64,000 nucleotides of DNA from Prostheceraeus crozeri (GCA_907163375.1 CAJQUW010004464.1:62001-126000); one strand, 5' to 3'; numbered from the stretch's first letter, positions 43,850 to 55,584 are shown. Made by a program: numbers and translations. The notes: generated by a model from the sequence alone, not told the origin.

Positions 43850-44714
43850 GTCGAACAGTTCAAGATAGCTTTCAGTGATCTAGGCATCAATATCACGCCT
43901 AAGATTCATGCCGTTATACACCATATTCCTGAATTTTGTGAAATGAAACAGCGGGGTCTGGGACCGTGGAGCGAGCAATCTTCCGAAGCCGCCCATCATG
44001 ATTTCACACAGACATGGAACCGCTATAAAGTGAAATCTTATGAACATCCCGAATTCCCGTCTCGAATTCTTCGAGCGATCTCTACATATAATGGTTCTCA
44101 TCTATAGAACAAGTTTGTTTTCTTATGAAGAAAGTGAATGACAAATTGAATTTGAAGTGTGTCAAACAGCACATATTTCGTAAATGAAATAGCAATTTAC
44201 GAATACTTCTTTTTATTTTTATCCACTCTGGAACACTCTGTAGAAGTACCGAAATGGCTTTAAATGGACAATCAGATGGTCTTAGAAATTTAGAAAAAAT
44301 ATAGAGATCCATTCTTATTTGATTTAGGTGCATGAAAGCCGAATAATACAAGGATAGCCAAATATCAATTTTCGATTATTTATTTTTCTATTTTTCATAA
44401 TGGAACACCCTGTACATGAGGTAATATGGCTTTCAATACTAAACAGATGATCTCAAAAAATCAAGAATAATATAGGGAGTCATTTTTTGCTAGATTTGGG
44501 TGCATGAATGTATCAATTAGAGACTGAAAACTATCATTACTTAACAATTTTAAGTATTTGGCCGCCATTTTGAAAAAGTGGTCCCATTTGCAAAGACGCC
44601 TGTAAAAGATTTTTGGATTTTGATTTTCAGATACAGTTGGCATATAGGTATTCAGAAAAGAGAAATCGCGAGTGGAGAATTTTTTTTGGCAATTTCTATT
44701 TTTGACGCACCGTG
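43850..44714 (-). repeat. Right inverted arm of the RAG1-like transposon, with duplicated last exon
   Basis: It carries on the plus strand a second copy of the exon encoding the catalytic-glutamate segment (ORF 43823-44107). Its inner edge is joined to GTGAATGACAAATTGAATTT (about 43825), a phrase that also occurs at 44135 within the same arm. Confidence 0.85.
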
Positions 44715-44718
44715 ACTC

Positions 44719-46059
44719 CCTTATTTCCTATGTTAATGTGAAATTTGAATTCATGATTTTTGCGTTTATGTTAAATTCCTTCTATCTGATGATGGTTGCC
44801 GAATAGCAACCGAAATTAATTACATCATAATTAAAGTAAAACATCACTAAAACCTTGGCTCTTCCTCAACAATTAAATATAATGAGTTATAGTTATCATT
44901 CATTCATGATATTCTCTTAGAATTTGACTTAATTCTAATTTATTTTGACCTCTAATCATTTGAACTTTATTGCTGACGTAAGAGGGAGATTGCCCCTTGA
45001 TTCATGAATGCGAGCATAACGACGCCCTCGTAGTTAGACGCTCTCCTGGTTAGCAGTTGAGTTCCCGATTTCATCAGTTAGCCGCTTTTACTTTCTTCAT
45101 GAATGGAAACTACGAATGAATGGTGTATGTATCGCTGTTGAGGATAGTATTCCATCCTCATTTTGTTAGTTGAGATTCAGACGTGAGTAACAATTTCTTT
45201 ATGTTAATAGCAAAAACAAATTCTAAGCCATTTATTTGGAAACTCGTGCAGGTGCCAACAAACGGAAAATTTGCCGTTGACTATTAATAATACTTGTAAC
45301 CGTAAATACTTAGTCAAGAAAGAGAACGTGGAAAGTCTAAGCAATTAATTGGAAAAAATATTATGCGGTAACTACGGAACTGATAACCACTCATATTTTT
45401 TGAATATCACACTTTTTGCAGTAAATCTAGCGTAAATTGTATTTCAATGTTAGTGGGGTTATCGAAGAAAACTCTTTGTTAACCTTTCGATGTATGAATT
45501 AAAAATACACGTTCGTTTACATACCGTAATCGTTTTGTCATTATATATTTTATCAGCTTTTACATTACCTAAGACTGAATCAATTTGTGGTTAGGAATAG
45601 AAGACACTTAGAATCAGGAAGTATAAAAGAATAAAATTTCCCTGAAATAACTCCCTGATTTGTCTTTCAATAGCCTCATTTTTATCAGCAAAATTGTTTG
45701 AGGTCATAACGTAGAAGAATAAGGTGATAATGCGTTTCGTAACCTGCTCAAACTTCATTCTTGTTGACTAACGCAAATATTTTCAATAGATGCGTCATTT
45801 CTTTCATGTATTTTTATGTGTTTCTTCGGAAATTGCGAGGTGAATCTCTGAAGTTGGAATGGAGAAAGATTATGTGAGTTTGATTAATTCGTGGAGATGT
45901 TTTTGTGTTTTGAAGTTAGAAATATCAACTGAATTTTGAATATGCCTTCTTGAGGTTGAAAGCAATGTCAACATAGAAGCTATTCTATATTGAATTCTGA
46001 TTACTCATTTTGCTAACGCGTAGCAATGTTATGATGCGATGCGCCTCAATATTTTCAAT
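44719..46059. other. Non-coding AT-rich stretch
   Basis: No gene or delimitable element was recognised. Confidence 0.3.
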
Positions 46060-46067
46060 GTCACATC

Positions 46068-46190
46068 CAGGGATCGCAATTTTCCGGGTTTTTTTTTACT
46101 AAATTAGTCTAACGTGAATATTTCAAATTTATGCATTCAAACCCCGGTTTTTCCCGACTTTCCGTTTTCTTGGGTGAATTGCGATCCCTG
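46068..46190. mobile_element. Tiny hAT-like MITE (123 bp)
   Basis: The ends are CAGGGATCGCAATT and its inverse AATTGCGATCCCTG. The flanks are GTCACATC (46060-46067) and GTCCCATC (46191-46198), a 7/8 match consistent with an 8-bp duplication that has since mutated. Confidence 0.75.
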
Positions 46191-46198
46191 GTCCCATC

Positions 46199-47765
46199 TG
46201 ATGTTTATCCATGATAATCTCAATGCAAGTACCTATATAGTGGATGTTTTATTTCTTTCAGTTCTCATGAGTTCTGCCACTTTGATCTCTGAAGGAAGAT
46301 GAGACATGGAAAACCTAACGTGAGTTCTGGTAATTTTTTCATTTTCAGATTGTTCATTGCCTCAAATTCGTAAGTTTTGAGTCCTGTTACGCAACTAGCC
46401 ACTGGATTTAAAATTACGTTGCGTGAGGTTGGGTCGGCATATCTTTCAAATATATTTGTTAATTGATGTATTCATTTCAGTCGTTTCGTACCGATGGTCA
46501 GTGGATTCCTGTGTCATGCTGATTACAATATTAACAGTATGATCTGGGAGTTAGTTGATTATTGGAGTGTACGGCATGTATAGCAGGAAAAAAATTCAAG
46601 TGAGTGAAATTTGTGGTCATTTGTAGTATTATTCGGTTTGATTCCGGTTTAGTATCATCCTGAGTACAGCAGTTATGTATAATGTCGAAATCTTATCCGT
46701 GTGATTTACACAAAAACCCGTTAAGTCAAACTGTTAATCCTTCATTAATCATGATGAAATCCTTCACATTTGTTTAGTCTGCTGCGATGTTCTTCTATCC
46801 GTTGCTGGATCGCGAGGATTTTTGTATAGGGACAAAAGGCGGAGTTCTGTCTGATGTCCGCTTACCCGGTGGGAACTGTCATTGGTTTTATTGGAAAGAT
46901 TCCTTAAAATGGTTTGTTAAAACATTTGTTAAAATGTTTGTCATTGGTTTGTTAAAAGTCTTTCCTTATTTGAACGCATCTTTCTGCGGCCTTTGACATG
47001 CCAAAGTTTTCTATTGAGCTAATGCGTCTTGCAGTGTCTTCGTTTCCAAAAAGGAAATGCTGTTTAGTTTTCGTGAGTTTGTAGGCTTGTTAAACTAGAT
47101 ACGTGATTACTGTTTATGACTGGATTGTAAACGGCAGATGCTTGATCGTATGCATTATCTCATGCCCGTTATCTTATCAGTTATAAAAGGTACATTTAGC
47201 TTAATCCTAGTAAATGGGGGGGGGAGATGGGATACTACGTGGAGTCTGATGGTATACCCATGCATTTATCAGCAACCGCTGCTGATAAAGACAGATTATC
47301 ATGAAAGAGGCGTCAATATTTGAAGCTGTCAAATCTGTAAGGAGGAAACATGAGGCATTAGACGAGTGAAGAATCTTATTGCATGAAAGGGATAAAAATT
47401 GAGTATGACTGGAAGCCATTAAAAAAGGCGATTTGATCGGAGTTAGGCAAGCAAATGAATTGTTGGACAATACTCAAAGTAAAGTGAAGTTCGGCACACA
47501 GAAGCATTCGAGTTATGAGTGAATAAAGAAAGCGTGTCACACATTGTTAAAAGTGGCCAAAAGGCTGAAGACTTCCAAAGAACTTGATATTTTGTTGTAT
47601 CACCCTGCCGCCCATGCTTCACCTAGATTTCTCGCATGCTCAACTTTAGTATAACATGAGTTGTCATCTTATTTTCGTTGTAGATGATGACATGACGGAC
47701 AGTGATCGAGAGAATAAATTTTCTGACTACTACAGTTAAATTTGACATATGCGCGCATAAGTGTA
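46199..47765. other. Non-coding stretch
   Basis: Several short ORFs lack motifs. A near-repeat AAAATGGTTTGTTAAAACATTTGTTAAAATG lies at about 46908-46938, given here only as position and words. No gene was called. Confidence 0.3.
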
Positions 47766-47773
47766 TAATCTTT

Positions 47774-48396
47774 GGTATTAATGGGTTATCTCCCCCCCCA
47801 CAGGTTTTCAAATTTGTCTAGCATCTGCAAAAATGTATTAATCGCCACCAAACTTCAGGTACACGTAATTAAGCATATTTTCTACCCACATATAAAATTT
47901 CACGCTGATCAGACAAGTACTTTTTGCATTAGAGACGATGACGTGAAGTGTAGCGATGTCAGCTGCTTGATTTGACTTCGTCTGTTCGACGCATTATTGC
48001 TACTCGTGTGTGCATTGTTCTCTCCACCTCTTTGTCTCATCCACTGTTATTTGAAATCTTCCTACGACCACTACCTTGCCACACCTTTATTAAGTTGAAA
48101 ATGTTAGTGTAAGGGATATGGCTTGGTCATCATCACTTCAGGAGTTGTCGGGAAATGACTTTGTTAACTTCAAGTGCTTTATGCTCAGACGATGAGGTCA
48201 GAAGAAATCAGATCAAGCTGCAGCAACGCTTCACTTCAAGTTATCGCCCCTTATTCAGAACTTGTCCAATTTGGACAAGTTTTGGTATGTCGATAGAAAA
48301 TATCCTCACTCACGTGCACTTAAAAGTTTTGTAACGATTGATTCATTTCTACGGATTTTATACAAATTTGAAAATGTGGGGTAACCCATAAGTACC
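47774..48396 (+). mobile_element. MITE copy A (623 bp), 8-bp target duplication TAATCTTT
   Basis: The left end is GGTATTAATGGGTTATCTCC and the right end, inverted, GGTACTTATGGGTTAC. TAATCTTT flanks at 47766-47773 and 48397-48404. The inverted arms are about 200 bp, including ACGATGACGTGAAGTGTAGC and CTTCAGGTACACG-like blocks. It is non-coding. Confidence 0.85.
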
Positions 48397-48404
48397 TAAT
48401 CTTT

Positions 48405-48594
48405 TGTAATGAATATATATTCCTTCATACGTTCGTGTCTTTTTACCGATATCAAAATTACAATAACAACAGATGAATCTACTTCGGACCATAAACTGAT
48501 TACAAAACGGAACCTCCTGGTATGAGCTCATGTTAGCGTCTAAGGGGAAATGCGACTTCATTGTTTTCCGATGAATATCGATATTTATCTGTAA
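48405..48594. other. Spacer between two MITE copies
   Basis: Unique-looking sequence; no gene. Confidence 0.4.
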
Positions 48595-48602
48595 GGCGAA
48601 TT

Positions 48603-49242
48603 GGTACTTGTGGGTTATCTCCACCCCCCCTTTTTCAAATTTGTCTACAATCCGTAGAAATGAATCAATCATCACAAAACTTCAGAGACACGTATTTGAG
48701 TATATTTTCTACCTACATGCAGAATTTTATGCAAATCTGAAAAGTACTTTTTGAATTAGAGACGATGACGTACGTGGAGTGTAGCGATGTCAGCAGCTTG
48801 ATCTAACTTCGCCTGACCTCATCGTCTGAGTAGATTGCACTAGGTCAACAAAGTCATGTCGCGACAACGTTGCAGTAGAAGTGATTATGATCCGGACCAC
48901 ATCCTTTCCATTGGTGTGCTTATATAATTTAAGAAATGTGTGGTGGGGTTGTGGTCGTGAGAAGATTTCAAATAGTAATGGATGAGACGGAGACGGAAAG
49001 AGAACAATGCACACACTAGTAACACTAATTCATGCGTCGAACAGACAAAGTCAGATCAAGCTGTTGACATCGCTACACTTCACGTCATCGTCTCTAATTC
49101 AAAAAGTACTTGTCGAATCTGCATATTTTTTGTATGTGGGTAGAAAATATTCAAATACGTGTATCTGAAGTTTTGCGACAGTTGATTCATTTTTACGGAT
49201 TTTAGACATTTGAAAACGTGGGGTGAATAACCCATAAGTACC
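48603..49242 (-). mobile_element. MITE copy B (640 bp), opposite orientation, target duplication GGCGAATT
   Basis: It belongs to the same family as copy A. Its ends are GGTACTTGTGGGTTATCTCC and, inverted, GGTACTTATGGGTTATTC. GGCGAATT flanks at 48595-48602 and 49243-49250. The unique middle of copy A (for example TTCGACGCAT ... GTGTGCATTGTTCTCT) appears inverted in copy B, so the two inserted independently in opposite orientation. Confidence 0.85.
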
Positions 49243-49250
49243 GGCGAATT

Positions 49251-50614
49251 CATCAAATTCGCTTGATAATTGATATTATCAATACTAAATGTATGGGCTG
49301 TCACTTTTCTTTGTTGCTTTTCTATTTGCTGGAAAAATTTCTGTCGGTATTTCTTATCCCGATGTTTCAATCATATGGTTTCAATACTCGACTGCGCTAA
49401 CCACTTTTGATGCAAACGCGGAATAATGATGTTCGAATGACGATTTAAAGCGGAAAAGCACGGTCATGTGTTCAGTGCTGCTAAGTAGCTAAATTGCATT
49501 AAAGTTTGTTACGGGTGCACACAGCTCAAAATGGTTGGCGAAATTCATGGCTTGGCAGATACAGACGCCCGTCATGGCAATTTCTCTGCATGAATTTCGA
49601 CACCGCTGGCACGCACACATCACGCATCTGGTAACAGACGCGCGCCGGTAACACACACTGATACCACAATATGTTAGTTACTCGTTGCAAGCATCAAGGG
49701 AACCGCATCAGTTCCAACACACACACGCGCGTGCGTTCATGCGCAGGTTTGGCAGTCTTATTCATCGAATGGCTTCTCATTGCAGTAAACCGAGACAATA
49801 AGACTCCTTTAACAGATGTGGATCAGCCACTTATCTCATCGTACGATTATTGCGGAAATATCCAACACAGCGAGGTGCGCTTACACCAAATGAGGGACTT
49901 TGTTATTTATGGAATTGCATGCCTTTTACAACAACGGTACTTTGCTGTTTTTTAATTCTTGATCAAAACCAATCTGGCGTCAATGAGGAATCTTCTTGAG
50001 TGTTCGACAAGTGTTTCGGTGTCTCAACTGATAGAACGATTTTCAAGTGCAGCCATTTGAGTATGCAATATGATCTACACTGCATCATTTTTGCAAATAT
50101 TTGAACACGAAATGGATCAATTCATGGCGAGGGTATAAGTGTGTGATGTCTTCACGTAACTGGCCTGGATAACATGTAAAAAATGAATGATGTCCTCAAA
50201 GCTAATAAGAAAACAATGGTGCAAAATTCACTAATCAATATTTGTCGTGTGGTCGAGCGATTTCAATTATTGCGTCCACTTTCAAATTGTTGCACGCTAT
50301 CGCAATTAATAAATACTTCAAAGTACTACATACAATCAAATTTTACTCCTTAATGCTTGATGACTTGTTACTTAAATTACTGTGCAATGATAATAAATTC
50401 TCGTTTCGATGATCTTCACAACATCTCATAAAGTTCAATATTTAGATCTACTGATAAATTAGTTAGTAGCCACTTATCGTCGGTAAAACAAACCGATAGA
50501 AAAGTCTTTTGTTAAACTGAAATTTTATCATTAAATTGCGTGGTGCCATCAGTCTCTATTGTAAAAGGTCTTTCTGTCCGCTCTAGTTCCCTATATATTA
50601 AACCTCTTTGATTT
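49251..50614. other. Non-coding stretch
   Basis: The ORF 49671-49955 has no recognised motif. A short CACACACACGCGCGTGCG tract lies at about 49718-49735. Confidence 0.3.
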
Positions 50615-53180
50615 TGATGATATCCGATTCCCTATTGGTGCGTGCGTAAATCAGCTGACGCTCTCAGCCAATGAGCGTGCTGCTATCAGTGAGTGGAAAC
50701 TTGACTTGCAAAATATTCATGATCGAACGTTTTTTGGAGTATTTATCGTAAGCCGCACCTTTCTATCTAGCATGTAATCGATTGGTTAGCTATCATCAAG
50801 ATTAGTTGAAGAAAATGAAGTAATTGTGACAGTGCATTAACCATCCATCGCTCATTTATAAAGAAAGTTATTGGTCAACAACACTTTTCAGAACTATGCT
50901 GCATCAGGGCCGTTTCACAACTTCCAGATAATCACAGAATAAAAAGAAGTGTGATGATATATAGTCGCAATCAATTCTCAACTACATTTTCATCGAATGC
51001 TCTGTGTGTCTAAGGAACTTAATGACTTGAAATAATATTTCTATCATGAGTTAGCATCTAGTCTTCGTCTCTTTTTGACGATGTTTTTTTAAGAAAGGGA
51101 AGTAGAAATCAAAAACAGTCATCGTTGTCAGATAGATATTTTCCAATTACAAAAGTATAGAGAGGAATTTCCAAAGAATACTAATTTCCTTATTGATGGA
51201 TGTTATCCGATGCATGCTGTTGTTTGGTAAACCAGTCAATTGTCAGGTCATTATGGAGATAGGCCCATACACATATAGGCTACATTTGTTGATAATAGTA
51301 CAGATGTACTTTGTCATCGTATTTGATGAATATCCCAAAACATCAACCACAACAAATGTTCACGAACCACGTGTGGCATTGCTCCTGAGAAAATATTTCG
51401 TGAGGACATGTATATTGTTTCACCACAAAGCCAATTTCTCGGAAACGCAAAATGTAAGACCAGATTGATCGTTTAGACCTATCTAAAGACAAAAGTTTTG
51501 ACGGCTGACAATGCCTACATAGCAATGCAAGCTGTAGCCGACAGCCTGATTCCTACCGTGTTATTGTTTATACTGTATTTTTAGGATATAAGAATCATTT
51601 AATAGTTGCGTTTGTAGGATGCGACACTGAGCTATTATAGCCAACTAATAATTTAGCATATTTTATATATATTTAATTTTTTGCTGCATTCGTGGCAATA
51701 GACGATGTAATATTCCATTTTCTTTGTTTGTAGCTATTTAGTGATTCACTCATCTTTCTGAGGCAAAATAAACAATATCACGATCTGCATCAGCTACAGC
51801 TTGTATGACTCTATAGGCAATTATGAACCGCTAAAATTTTGGTTGATGTTTCAAGATATTCATCAAATAGAATGCATGGTCGCGCTACATCCACAGCTAC
51901 TAATCTTAGCCCCTGAAAACGAACTAACCTAGCTTTTACGCGAGTAGACATAAATGTCTCTTGTTCACTGACTCATGCATTAAATTTTTTGTCGATTGGT
52001 TGACTTTGACGGTTTCTAAAATAGACTTCAGCATTTGTGCCGAATATCCTAACTCTCATTAGTCTTCTCTCCAATTGATTAGCCTGCTAAATCGATGTTA
52101 TTAAACATTCATGAGAAACATTTCTTTTTTCAAGGAGAGATTTTGAAATCATTTGAATCAAACAAACTTCTTCTAAATTTCGGAATGATGACTTTAAAAT
52201 CAATCGACGTGCACTTGAGTGGACTTGAGTTATGGAATAAAATGTATTTAATTTCAATAATACACTATTAACTGTAAACAGCCACTTATCGAACAATTTG
52301 TGAGCTGCATCAGTATTTTGGCACTTACTGCGTATTATCAGACAAATTTCCTGCTTGTCAGACAATTTTTGTCTCATCGCACGAACTAATTTACATTATT
52401 GCGTTTACTGCCTATCATACTACTTATGACTAATATATCCACTTTATTGACATTGGATGGTATCCTTGATAATTTTTAATTATAGAATATACAATGTTGT
52501 AAATAAGTAGGGTTCTTTGTATACACCTTGAGGCATGGCAATAACAAGTCTGGACGTATTGATGCCATCTTTTAATTCTGTTTTTACGATGTTTTTTTAC
52601 AGCTTTTAAGAGTCTCTATATACTTCCCTAAAGTTGACAATGACACGACGGACTTGTTAAGTAACAGAGTTATTCATAATGCGAGTGTGAATGAGTGGAG
52701 CAGAGTTAGAACCTATGTGATTAGGAGTGACTAGTTGCCATTAGCTGATGTTGAATAGTTTGATCATATTTAAGCACTTTGAGTTTGAGAGACCATGCTT
52801 TTCGAAAAGTAGACAGAATTGTCTGATATTTTGGCGAATAATTGTCTCGTCTTGTCTGCTCTGAACACCCACTTTTCGTTGTTCATTGTCTCATGTTGTC
52901 TGTTGCAATTGTCTGATCATTATGGCTGATAAATTGTCTGTTATTTGGCTGATGCCAGTTTACAGTGTAGGATAATGTTCCGCCGATCAGGCCGGTGCAG
53001 CTAAAAAAAGATAAACAACAAAAAAACGATGATAAACATGATAAACACTCCAAAAAACGTTCGATCATGAATATTTTGCAAGTCAAGTTTCCACTCACTG
53101 ATAGCATCACGCTCATTGGCTGAGAGCGTCAGCTGATTTACGGATTTACGCACGCACCAGTAGGGAATCAGATATCATCA
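50615..53180. repeat. 2.5-kb structure bounded by about 140-bp inverted repeats
   Basis: The left arm 50615-50750 and right arm about 53035-53180 are inverted copies sharing GGTGCGTGCGTAAATC, GCTGACGCTCTCAGCCAATG, GCTATCAGTGAGTGGAAACT and CATGATCGAACGTTTTTTGG. The right arm has an extra 8-bp GGATTTAC duplication. The interior is AT-rich with no transposase recognised; an inner repeat (52271-52977) occupies its right part. It may be one large non-autonomous element or two oppositely oriented copies of a short one. Confidence 0.65.
52271..52977. repeat. Region bounded by ACTGTAAAC ends and rich in CAGACAATT words
   Basis: The left boundary has ACTGTAAACAGCC. The right boundary, read inwards, has CACTGTAAACTGGC. 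Both flanks carry repeated TCAGACAATT / AATTGTCTGA words. The ends resemble those of the family at 23677 and 24737. The boundaries are tentative. Confidence 0.4.
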
Positions 53181-53639
53181 GAATAGACCTAGGAAAACGT
53201 CATGCAATATGCCATCTTTGGGAGACTGTTACTCAGAGAGCCCATGACGGATTTACGGTGACTTTTGATATGTTGATAAGCAGGATCTAAACTACATGTA
53301 TGCCAATTTTTAGGGTACCACGAATTTTGTCCGGGTTACTCATATTTAGTTCCTAAATTTCCTGGTCTACACAGAAGGGCCATGATATTGTAACATTCCT
53401 TGCATCGTGTAGACCACAGAATTAAACAGGTAGTCTCTTCTTCTGTTAGACTAGAAAGCAGACATTGGAACATGTAGCTACCTCTAATGAAATGGCACAA
53501 TCTACTGACATAATACCATAGAAATCGAACAATGAGCAGCCAGTTCAACATTAAACAATCCAAATTGTGCGAAGCTTCAGTGACAGCTTCAGCTTCAGCT
53601 TCTGTTGACAACCTGTGACAACCGGATCACACAGCAAAA
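53181..53639. other. Non-coding stretch with the dispersed 60-bp repeat
   Basis: 53197-53262 matches 29519-29580 in inverted orientation. Nothing else was recognised. Confidence 0.4.
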
Positions 53640-54395
53640 AGACGCAGCCGATATCCAGTTCTACAGAGAAGTTTTTCGTGCGCCTGCCAACTTTTTCAAT
53701 AATGATTGGAGGGCCCAGCATTATCGAGAAAACTTTTACGCAATGATATGACTTCTTCGAATCTGAAGGAATCGTTGCGATCGGAGCATTTTGAAGGATT
53801 TCACAGCAATCCGCAAGCGGCGCACGACTATATTTCCTATTTCTGCAAGGTGGCAAAAATTTCTTTTTGCCTACTCAGCAAGTTCCTGCATGTTCCATCG
53901 CTTTGAATCAGTTTGCAATTCTGACAAACTGACACGGTTAAGCAATCTAATTCTGTGGTGTAGATGGTCTTGGTTGCGTAGCAGTCGCTGCATGAGATCT
54001 CTTCCATGTTTCGAGAATTAGTCCATACCACTGATTTAGATACTTCTTCATCCAACAGTAGTCGCGTGAAGTCTACCGGAGATTCTGGAACAACTATGTG
54101 GAGACCTGTACTGCAGTTTGGTGATCAAGTTCTATCAGGTACAAGGTCTTGGCTTGCTATCACTCTAGTCCACTCGCCTCTAACCGCACCTCTTTTCCTA
54201 GAGCGACCACTAGCAGGATTGGCGTTTTTCTCTTCGTCAGCTGAATCAGAACACTGTGCCTTGCTATGGCATCAATGTCGCCACTGTGAGCCTCATCAAA
54301 TAGATTCTCTCCTTCTTCACTTGTGTCTGCTTCTTTGACCTCACAATCCTATAGCGATTGCGCTTTGGTCTGGAAGCCATCTTATTGCTGCACGA
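53640..54395 (-). pseudogene. Possible piggyBac transposase N-terminal remnant
   Basis: On the minus strand an acidic/basic start (ASRPKRNRYRI, then EGENLFDEAHSGDIDAIARH in fragments) is followed by HIVVPESPVDFTRLLLDEEV and SVVWTNSR. This fits the SP.DFF.L..DE.....IV..TN pattern that opens piggyBac DDE_Tnp_1_7 domains. Numerous stops and frame changes are present, and the downstream catalytic region is not recognisable. The call is tentative because it rests on a single conserved block. Confidence 0.4.
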
Positions 54396-54399
54396 ATTT

Positions 54400-55584
54400 C
54401 GTATCTGTGTCAATATCTACCAAGTGAACAGTGAAATTGCCACCTTCCGAATCATTATTAAATTCTGCAATATAATTTACAACTTATCATGAATCACGGA
54501 GAAGAATTGTAAAGATCAATAACCAACCGACATCTCTGCACAAAGTTCAGACAATAAAGAACGTAGCTATGCGTTGCTGCCTATTGTGTCTAATCTACAA
54601 GTACGCATTGTAAATTGATGGAGTGACCGAAACTATTTCATGTTCGATATTCAGTTTAAGTCAAGATTTCATCTCAGATTCTAAAAGAGATATCACGCAA
54701 ATGCAATTTAGTGAACAACATGCTTAACTATGCAAATCAAAAAGTGTCATCGCAAGTTGATATTGCAGTTGATGCTATCATCTGCGGTATCACTAATACT
54801 CGCACGAAGTGTAAGTCTATGTCCTCGGTTCTCTGACCTGGAAATCTATGTCATTACAAACATGAGCGATCTCGGGCAAACTGACGTACGTTGGATACTA
54901 AAGATGACAATCAATTATTTTTGATATATTTTACTCAAATACACACGCTAACTTACAGTTATGGACTGTTTTGGATTTTGTAATTGACCAGTAAGTCTAT
55001 GTCATTACATGAACTCTTTTACACTCATACCAAAGAAAAAAGCGGCAAGTCTATGTCTTCGATTTTCATACATTAGGATTCCATGGAGGAATTGGAGAAC
55101 GGATCGAGTCAAATGTTATTTTTGCTAAATTCTTCAGCAAACAGAAATAATGATGCAATTGAGAACTAATTTCGCACCGTAGTATCATGCTTTTAACTAA
55201 ACGGTAAGTCTCTGTCTCGATTTAACAGGAACTGTAAGAGAATCTGGATCATCCCTGGGCAAAACTGCATTCCCAGCAAAGATGATAACTTGAAATTTAT
55301 AATTAATTAATTCTTGTGTGGTTTTTATCCTTCACGAACGATTTTTCCGTCGATTAAGGTCAACTCATAGTAAAATAGGCCTATTGTAATTTAAGTCTTT
55401 GTATAATTAATCTATTAATTACGACATGGCTTTAAGATGCTTTGGTGGACAATCGATCCCCGCTACTCGCCTTAATGTCGGCGGTCACAATTGTGACGTG
55501 TTACTTGTCCATTGATTATTATTGCCTTGACAACTGATGTGTGGCGGTGAGGGTTTGATCCTGCCAATTGACAGAGTCGCGTAA
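54400..55584. other. Non-coding stretch with repeated AAGTCTATGTC words
   Basis: AAGTCTATGTC or a close variant occurs at about 54813, 54842, 54993, 55047 and 55206, with follow-on CTTCG or ATTAC. It could be remnants of a diverged repeat. No gene is present. Confidence 0.45.

Larger units (their letters stand above)
40798..44714 (-). mobile_element. RAG1/Transib-like transposon, 3.9 kb, with long inverted arms
   Basis: The ends read CACGGTGCGTCAAAAAT at both sides (inverted on the right), flanked by ACTC (40794-40797 and 44715-44718). CACGGTG fits the CAC..TG rule of Transib ends and the RSS heptamer. The element's outer about 865 bp form inverted arms, 40798-41661 and 43850-44714, almost identical. 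Between them lies the body of a RAG1-like transposase gene on the minus strand. The last coding exon lies inside the left arm, so the right arm carries a second, disconnected copy. Transib and RAG insertions normally give 5-bp duplications; here only 4 bp match, so the duplication size is uncertain. Confidence 0.8.

Noticed and set aside
40798-44714. RSS-like nonamer at 12 or 23 bp from the CACGGTG end
   Set aside because: A-rich stretches follow the heptamer-like end, but none matches ACAAAAACC at a 12- or 23-bp spacing well enough to call.
40798-44714. RAG2-like kelch gene next to the RAG1-like gene
   Set aside because: No ORF in or near the element shows repeated kelch blades; the remaining ORFs are arm copies or antisense shadows.
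46787-47323. Small plus-strand ORFs as genes
   Set aside because: Short, no domain pattern, no splice or neighbour support.
53336-53856. ORFs of 91 and 101 residues on the minus strand as independent genes
   Set aside because: No family pattern; they overlap or adjoin a decayed piggyBac-like remnant in other frames.
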